Assembly: GCF_004143485.2 (NCBI RefSeq)
Contig: NZ_ML974131.1
Location: 271,739 to 335,738 of the forward strand
Source of the DNA: Halorussus amylolyticus
GTDB lineage: Archaea; Halobacteriota; Halobacteria; Halobacteriales; Haladaptataceae
DNA length: 64,000 nucleotides
Reading direction: 5' to 3'
Shown in pieces: positions 59,226-64,000 of the stretch. How positions within the stretch are numbered: position 1 is the stretch's first letter; the number at the start of each line of letters is the position of its first letter. Under the pieces are notes generated by a model that was given only the letters and a program-made list of their open reading frames with translations, was not told where the DNA came from and did not search any database. Both the position numbers and the translations under genes were made by a program.

Positions 59226-62200
59226 CGGCGGGCACCTCGCCATCCCTCTCGCCTAACTGGATACCCGTCACGGTGCTCACGTTGTCGCCCTGCATCGTCA
59301 CGCCGATGGCGCGCTCGGAGCGCTCCATCATCGCCGACCGGTGGCTCACCACGATGAACTGGGCGTCGCCCGCGAGTTCGTCCACCATCTCGCCGACGCG
59401 CTCGGCGTTGGCGGCGTCGAGGAAGGCGTCGATTTCGTCGAGCGCGTAGAACGGCGCGGGGTTGTACCGCTGGATGGCGAAGATAAAGGCGAGCGCGGTC
59501 AGGCTCTTTTCGCCCCCGCTCATCGCGTCGAGGCGCTGGATGGGCTTGTCTCCCGGTTGGGCCTTCATCGTGAGGCCGCCGTCGAAGGGGTCGGCTTCGT
59601 CTTCGAGGTGGAGGTCGCCGGTCCCGTTCGAGAGGCGCTCGAAGATGTCCTGAAACTGGTCGTCGATGGCCTCGTACGCCTCCATGAAGGTGGCGCGCTT
59701 CTGGTCCTCGTAGGAGTCGATTCGCTCGCGGATGCCCTCGCGCTCCTCGACGAGGACGGCCTTTCGGTCTTCGAGGTCGTCCAAGTCGGCCTTCACGTCG
59801 TCGTACTCCTCGATGGCGAGCATGTTCACCGGTTCGAGAGCTTCCATCTGGCGTTCGAGTCGCGCGATGTTCTCCTCGACCGAATCGAGGTCGGGAATCT
59901 CGTCGGCGTCGTACTCGCCCACCTGTTCTTCGAGTTCAGCCACGTCGGCTTCGAGGCGGTCTTCGGCCCGGCGCAGGCTTTCGAGCCGATTCTGGACCGA
60001 CTCGACCTCCGACTTCTTCTCGTCGCGCTCCTGTTGGGCCGCCCGGAGGTCGTCTTTGAGGTCGGTGCGCTCGTCTTTCAGTTCCGCGAGTTCGTCTTCG
60101 AGTTCGGCGACCGCCTCGCGCTTATCTTCGAGGAGCGACTCCTGGTCTTCGACTTTCCCCTCCAACTCCGCAATCTTCTCTTCCTGTTCGGCCTTGCGGT
60201 TCTGGGCGGCTTCGATGTCGTCGTGGAGGTCCTCGATGGCGTCCTCGGCGTACTGCTTCTCCAACTGGAGTTCGTTGAGTTGGCCGTCGAGGTCGTCTAT
60301 CTTGTCCTCCAAGTCGTCGATTTCGGCCTCGATGTCGTCGGCCTCCGCGGTGAGTTCGGGAATCCGCGAATCGGCGAGTTCGTCTTCGAGTTCCGCGATG
60401 TCGTCTTCGACCGCCGCAATCGCCTCCTCGCGCTCGTCGATTTCGGCTTCGAGGTCCTGCATCTGCTCGTTGACCGCCTCGCGGTCGGCCGCCATCGATT
60501 CGAGGTCGGCTTCGAGGTCGGCGATGCGCTCGCGCACCGAGTCGAGTTCGCCTTCGGTGCGCTCGATGTCGCCCTCGATGGACCGAACTTGGTCGGTGGC
60601 GTCGCTCTTGCGGTCGCGCGCGTCGTCAAGTCGGCCCTCCACGTCGCGTACGTCCTCGCGGACGGACCGGCGCTCGTCCTCCAGTTCGTTGATTCGCCGG
60701 GCGACTCGCTCCAGTTGGCCCTTGCCCGACTTCGAAAACGAGTAGCGCGAGCCCGACTTCGACCCGCCGGTCATCGCGCCGCTCTTCTCGACCAGTTCGC
60801 CCGAGAGGGTCACGAGCCGGTAGTCGCCCATGAAGTCCCGCGCCGTCTCGATGTTCTCCACGACCAGCGTGTCGCCGAGGACGTACGAGAAGATGCCCGA
60901 GTACTGCGAGTCGAACTCCACGAGGTTGTACGCGAAGTCCACCACGCCCGGCGCGTTCGGGGCCGACGGGAGATTCCGGTTGTGCATCTCGGTCATCGGC
61001 AGGAAGGTCGCCCGGCCCGCGTTCCGAGATTTGAGGTACTCGATGCACGATTGGCCCACGCCGTCGTCGTCCACCACGACGTTCGCCATCCGGCCGCCAG
61101 CCGCGGTCTCGCACGCGGTGGCGTACTTCTCGGAGACGCCGCCGAGTTGGCCGACCGTGCCGTGGACGCCGGGCTTCTCGGCGTTCAGCACGGTCGAGAC
61201 CGCCCGGCCGTACGACGAGTCGCCGGTCTCGTCGGCCTTCGCCTCCAGTTGGGCGTACTCGCTCTGCTTGGCTTGGAGTTCGTCCTCGACCGAGTCGAGG
61301 TCGTCCTGAAGCCCGCGCTTCTCCTGTTTGAGGTCCTCGACCACCTCGTCTATCTGGGCGCGATTCCGCTCTGCCTTCGCGAGTTCGTCTTCGAGGTCGT
61401 CGAGCTTCGATTCGAGTTCGGGAATCCGCTCGCGGGCGTCGTCCAACTCGGCTTCGGTCTCGGTCTCGGCGTTCGACCGCCGACGCGCCTCGTCGAGCAG
61501 GCGGTCGTTCTCGCGCTGGAGGTCGTTCTTCTCGCTCTTGAGGTCTTCCAGTTCGGATTTCTTCTCGGCGAGTTCTGCCTTCACCTCGTCGTACTCGGTG
61601 TCGATGGCGTCGATTTCGGCCTCGATGTCCGCCAACTCGGATTCTTTCTGCTGGACGTCGGCTTTCACCGACGACTTCTCGATTTTGATGTCCCGAACGT
61701 CGCCCGCGAGTTCGTCCACCGTCTCCTGCTTGCGGTCGATTTCCACGAACGCCTGCCTGCGAGTGTTCTCGGCGTCCTGAATCTTCTCTTCGGCGGTGTC
61801 GATGGCGTCTTCGAGCCGCGAAATCTCGCCCTTGACCTCCTCGATTTCGCTCTTAATCGCGAGCTGTTCGTCCTCGCCCTTCCGCTCGATTTCGGCGTTG
61901 AGTTCTTCGAGGTCGTCTTCGAGTCGGATGACCTTCCCCTGTTTCTCGTCCAACTCGGTCTGGAGCGCGGCGAGTTCGTCTTCGCGCTCGTCGATGTCCT
62001 CGCGAGTGTGGCTGAGGTCGTCGCGCTTCTCTTCGAGTTCGGCGGCCCGGAGGTAGCCCTCGTACTCCTCTTTCTCGTCGCGCAGGCCTTGATATTCGAG
62101 GGCGGTCTCGCGCTCGTCTTCCAACTGTTCGAGGCGGTCGCGCTTCTCCTCGATGCGGAGTTCGGCCTCGTCCACCCGGTCTTTGACGACTTCGAGTTCT

Positions 62201-62799
62201 TCGAGCGCGTCGGCCTTCTTGGCGTCGAACTCAGCGACTCCCGCGATTTCGTCGAGAATCTCGCGGCGCTCGAACGGGGTCATGTTGATGATTTCGGTCA
62301 CGTCGCCCTGCATGACGACGTTGTACCCCTCGGGGGTGACGCCCGCCTGAGCGAGCAGGTCCTGGATGTCCGAGAGGTTCACCGACCGTCCGTTGAGGTA
62401 GTAGTAGGAGTAGTAGTTGTCCTCGGTCTCCTTGACACGGCGCTTGATGGTGATTTCGTCCACGTCGCCGACGCTCTCGGTTCCGGCGGCGTTGACCACC
62501 TGCGCGCGCTCTACGGTCCGGTCGGCGTTGTCGAGGACGACCTCGACGCTGGCCTCGCGCGAACCGCTTCGCTCCTCGCTCCCGTCGGCGTGGCCGGGGT
62601 TGTAGATGAGGTCGGTGAGTTTCTCGGCTCGGATGCCCCGCGTCCGGGCGAGACCGAGCGCGAACAGCACGCTGTCGATGATGTTGCTCTTTCCGGAGCC
62701 GTTCGGACCGCTGACCGTCGTGAAATCCTCGTAGAACGGGATTTCGGTCCTGCGACCGAAGCTCTTGAAGTTGTCTAGGACGAGCGTTTTGATGTGCAT
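59218..62799 (-). CDS. smc: chromosome segregation/condensation ATPase SMC
   Basis: 1193 residues. Walker A GPNGSGKSN (31-39), N-terminal coiled coil (about 165-500), hinge domain (about 515-680, with NVVVDDDGVGQSCIEYL and a G-G-x-x-x-G-rich start), return coiled coil (about 690-1030), then the ABC signature MSGGEKSLTALAFIF and Walker B FYALDEIDAFLD near the C-terminus. An intact, full-length SMC. It organises and separates chromosomes with ScpA, which follows in the same operon. The N-terminal coding start MHIKTLVLDNFKSFG is the family standard. Confidence 0.97.
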   Translation of the reverse strand: MHIKTLVLDNFKSFGRRTEIPFYEDFTTVSGPNGSGKSNIIDSVLFALGLARTRGIRAEKLTDLIYNPGHADGSEERSGSREASVEVVLDNADRTVERAQVVNAAGTESVGDVDEITIKRRVKETEDNYYSYYYLNGRSVNLSDIQDLLAQAGVTPEGYNVVMQGDVTEIINMTPFERREILDEIAGVAEFDAKKADALEELEVVKDRVDEAELRIEEKRDRLEQLEDERETALEYQGLRDEKEEYEGYLRAAELEEKRDDLSHTREDIDEREDELAALQTELDEKQGKVIRLEDDLEELNAEIERKGEDEQLAIKSEIEEVKGEISRLEDAIDTAEEKIQDAENTRRQAFVEIDRKQETVDELAGDVRDIKIEKSSVKADVQQKESELADIEAEIDAIDTEYDEVKAELAEKKSELEDLKSEKNDLQRENDRLLDEARRRSNAETETEAELDDARERIPELESKLDDLEDELAKAERNRAQIDEVVEDLKQEKRGLQDDLDSVEDELQAKQSEYAQLEAKADETGDSSYGRAVSTVLNAEKPGVHGTVGQLGGVSEKYATACETAAGGRMANVVVDDDGVGQSCIEYLKSRNAGRATFLPMTEMHNRNLPSAPNAPGVVDFAYNLVEFDSQYSGIFSYVLGDTLVVENIETARDFMGDYRLVTLSGELVEKSGAMTGGSKSGSRYSFSKSGKGQLERVARRINELEDERRSVREDVRDVEGRLDDARDRKSDATDQVRSIEGDIERTEGELDSVRERIADLEADLESMAADREAVNEQMQDLEAEIDEREEAIAAVEDDIAELEDELADSRIPELTAEADDIEAEIDDLEDKIDDLDGQLNELQLEKQYAEDAIEDLHDDIEAAQNRKAEQEEKIAELEGKVEDQESLLEDKREAVAELEDELAELKDERTDLKDDLRAAQQERDEKKSEVESVQNRLESLRRAEDRLEADVAELEEQVGEYDADEIPDLDSVEENIARLERQMEALEPVNMLAIEEYDDVKADLDDLEDRKAVLVEEREGIRERIDSYEDQKRATFMEAYEAIDDQFQDIFERLSNGTGDLHLEDEADPFDGGLTMKAQPGDKPIQRLDAMSGGEKSLTALAFIFAIQRYNPAPFYALDEIDAFLDAANAERVGEMVDELAGDAQFIVVSHRSAMMERSERAIGVTMQGDNVSTVTGIQLGERDGEVPADD

Positions 62800-62820
62800 G
62801 GTTGCTCGTGGCGGGCCGCG

Positions 62821-63126
62821 CTACGCGACGATGATGTCGTCGCCCAGCCCGGAATCGTCTTCCGTCTCGTCTTCTGTCTGGGTCTCGTCGGTCTTAGACT
62901 CGTCGTTTTCGGGTTCGGGAGCGCGAGACGCGCTCTCAGACGCGGCCGAACGCGCCGACTCGTCCGAGCGCGCCGACCCATCCGAACGGTCGGCGCGCTC
63001 GGACGACTCCAGCGTTTCGAGTCGGTCGTTGACTTCGACTAGCTCCTCGGTCAGTCCCTGCACGGTCGCTTCGAGTCGGTCCACCTGCGCTTCGAGTTCC
63101 TCGACTCGTTCGTCCGGGTCACTCAT
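62821..63126 (-). CDS. small coiled-coil protein upstream of smc
   Basis: 101 residues: MSDPDERVEELEAQVDRLEA and further heptads to about residue 45 form a dimeric coiled coil. A Ser/Ala/Arg-rich linker and an acidic end DDSGLGDDIIVA follow. It starts 86 bases behind Pcc1 and ends 21 bases before smc. I believe it is conserved beside smc in other haloarchaea as a domain of unknown function. A part in chromosome organisation is inferred from position only. Confidence 0.78.
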   Translation of the reverse strand: MSDPDERVEELEAQVDRLEATVQGLTEELVEVNDRLETLESSERADRSDGSARSDESARSAASESASRAPEPENDESKTDETQTEDETEDDSGLGDDIIVA

Positions 63127-63212
63127 TATCTGTGAACCCCCACGGAAGGACCATAAACGTACGTCAGACGAAGTCAATAACTTTGACACTTCTGCCCCGG
63201 AATCCCGCGATA

Positions 63213-63464
63213 TTACACCGCTTCGACGGTCCGCTCGGCCACCGACACCAGCGACTGCCACGTGTTGCATCCCGCTCGGAGCGCCACGAGGTCGTCGGCG
63301 GCGACTCGGACGACGACTGCCGACTCGTCGCGCTCGACGGTCGCCACCGAGCGGTCACCACCGATTTCTCCCACCTCCTGAGAAACTGCGCGGGCCACGA
63401 CGCGAGCGCGCGCTGGCGTCTCGTACTCGAATCGAAACGCGGCGTCGTGGGGTCTCTCGCCCAT
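63213..63464 (-). CDS. pcc1: KEOPS complex subunit Pcc1
   Basis: 83 residues. The short alpha/beta protein has the pattern RFEYETPARARVVARAVSQE (first strand and helix) and SAVVVRVAADDLVALRAGCNTWQSLV (second strand and helix), as in archaeal Pcc1. Pcc1 is the dimerising subunit of KEOPS, which makes the t6A base in tRNA. It starts 4 bases after rpoP, in the eL43-rpoP-pcc1 arrangement common in euryarchaea. Confidence 0.88.
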   Translation of the reverse strand: MGERPHDAAFRFEYETPARARVVARAVSQEVGEIGGDRSVATVERDESAVVVRVAADDLVALRAGCNTWQSLVSVAERTVEAV

Positions 63465-63468
63465 CCCG

Positions 63469-63603
63469 CTAATTGACTTCGACTTCCTTCACGTCGCGGC
63501 TTCGCTCTTTCAGCAGGACGCGGTGGCCGCAGTAGGGACACCGGACCCCGCCGTACTCGTCGAGTTCGACGTCGCGCTTACACCGCGAACACTTGTAACT
63601 CAT
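63469..63603 (-). CDS. rpoP: DNA-directed RNA polymerase subunit P (Rpo12)
   Basis: 44 residues, read directly from ATG 63603 to TAG 63469. [19 protein letters not shown], then [17 protein letters not shown], gives one zinc site C-x2-C...C-x2-C, as in archaeal Rpo12 and eukaryotic Rpb12. Length normal. Its ATG overlaps the eL43 stop (ATGA). It helps hold the polymerase assembly platform together. Confidence 0.95.
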   Translation of the reverse strand: MSYKCSRCKRDVELDEYGGVRCPYCGHRVLLKERSRDVKEVEVN

Positions 63604-63881
63604 TCTTCGTCGTCTGCGAGCGCGGCGCGGATGGACCGCGTGACGGACTTACCCGCGGGCGTCTCGGGGCGGTACGTGCCGCCGGCGAACTTGTAGTCGC
63701 ACTTGCCACACTGCCAGATGCCGGTGCCCTGTCGGTCCACGGTCGTGGACCCGCACTCGGGACAGGCGTGGTCGTCGTGCATGTCGCTCTCGATTTCGGC
63801 GACGCGCTTGCGGGCGACCCGCCCGTATCGCGCGCCGAACCGACCGGCGCTCCCGGTTCGGCTCTGAGTGTCTTCGGCCAT
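63600..63881 (-). CDS. rpl37ae: 50S ribosomal protein L37Ae (eL43)
   Basis: 93 residues. [20 protein letters not shown] (about 14-33), then the zinc ribbon [29 protein letters not shown] (in parts about 40-68, C-x2-C...C-x2-C), then the family end [16 protein letters not shown] short acidic tail ADDEE. It is the first gene of a leftward unit with rpoP and pcc1. AT-rich sequence with agtaaattcgcag (63891-63903 region) lies upstream. Confidence 0.96.
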   Translation of the reverse strand: MAEDTQSRTGSAGRFGARYGRVARKRVAEIESDMHDDHACPECGSTTVDRQGTGIWQCGKCDYKFAGGTYRPETPAGKSVTRSIRAALADDEE

Positions 63882-63927
63882 AGTACTGCGAATTTACTCC
63901 GGCGCGCTGATAAAGGCTTTGAGTCGT

Positions 63928-64000
<73 letters not shown>

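Noticed and set aside
59341..62778. Plus-strand open frame of about 1145 codons opposite smc
   Set aside because: It is the complement of SMC coiled-coil codons (Phe/Leu/Val repeats); SMC itself is complete.

Overview
The window is chromosomal DNA of a halophilic archaeon (class Halobacteria). The proteins are very acidic and the third codon positions GC-rich. RNA polymerase genes are split in the archaeal way (rpoB''/rpoB', rpoA'/rpoA''). The window also carries aEF-1A and aEF-2, a Tat-dependent halolysin, many leaderless genes with a TATA box about 27 bases before the start codon, archaeal SepF, Pcc1 and RpoP. The genus cannot be fixed from this sequence alone.

Region 1 (1-15185, all minus strand) is the unusual part. 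Eleven to twelve tightly packed genes encode three mutually divergent tubulin/FtsZ-superfamily proteins (4148-5362, 8781-9977, 11600-13216), the last with an N-terminal zinc finger. They are interleaved with membrane-anchored coiled-coil, secreted and Ig-like-domain proteins I cannot assign to any described system. Overlapping or nearly touching stop and start codons suggest two transcripts, 15185 to 10068 and 9977 leftward past position 1. I read this as a candidate multi-tubulin, membrane-bound apparatus. One gene of the cluster (10068-11597) seems to be split by an in-frame TAA.

Region 2 (15280-17255): an HPP-family membrane protein, then two identical-looking tRNA-Asp genes in a 140-base direct repeat. 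Between them lie a small low-GC PD-(D/E)XK nuclease gene, a third partial tRNA-Asp end and a compact repeat module. The same module sits downstream of tRNA-Ala at 39534-39617.

Region 3 (17256-38580) is the archaeal rpo-str supercluster: rpoH, rpoB'', rpoB', rpoA', rpoA'', nusA-like, rps12, rps7, aef2, aef1a and rps10. Accessory genes interrupt it: cupin, PQQ-type sugar dehydrogenase, a peptide-type binding protein that looks circularly permuted, PAP2, an HExxH protein, and an ACT-domain protein with homoserine dehydrogenase. A 700-base gap between the nusA-like gene and rps12 holds tandem repeats and a chain of seven hairpins.

Region 4 (38722-57889) is mixed housekeeping: rhomboid protease, tRNA-Ala, quinone-type reductase, zinc-ribbon proteins, SepF, halolysin, PUA protein, YgfZ/GcvT-like protein, AI-2E-family protein, UvrA, geranylgeranyl reductase, CBS protein, SDR, PhzF, phosphoribosyltransferase and MTA phosphorylase.

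Region 5 (57953-63881): a 32-residue ORF, ScpA and SMC (chromosome condensation), a coiled-coil protein, Pcc1, RpoP and eL43, all on the minus strand. The last 73 bases are pure G/C homopolymers and look like a sequencing or assembly artefact.
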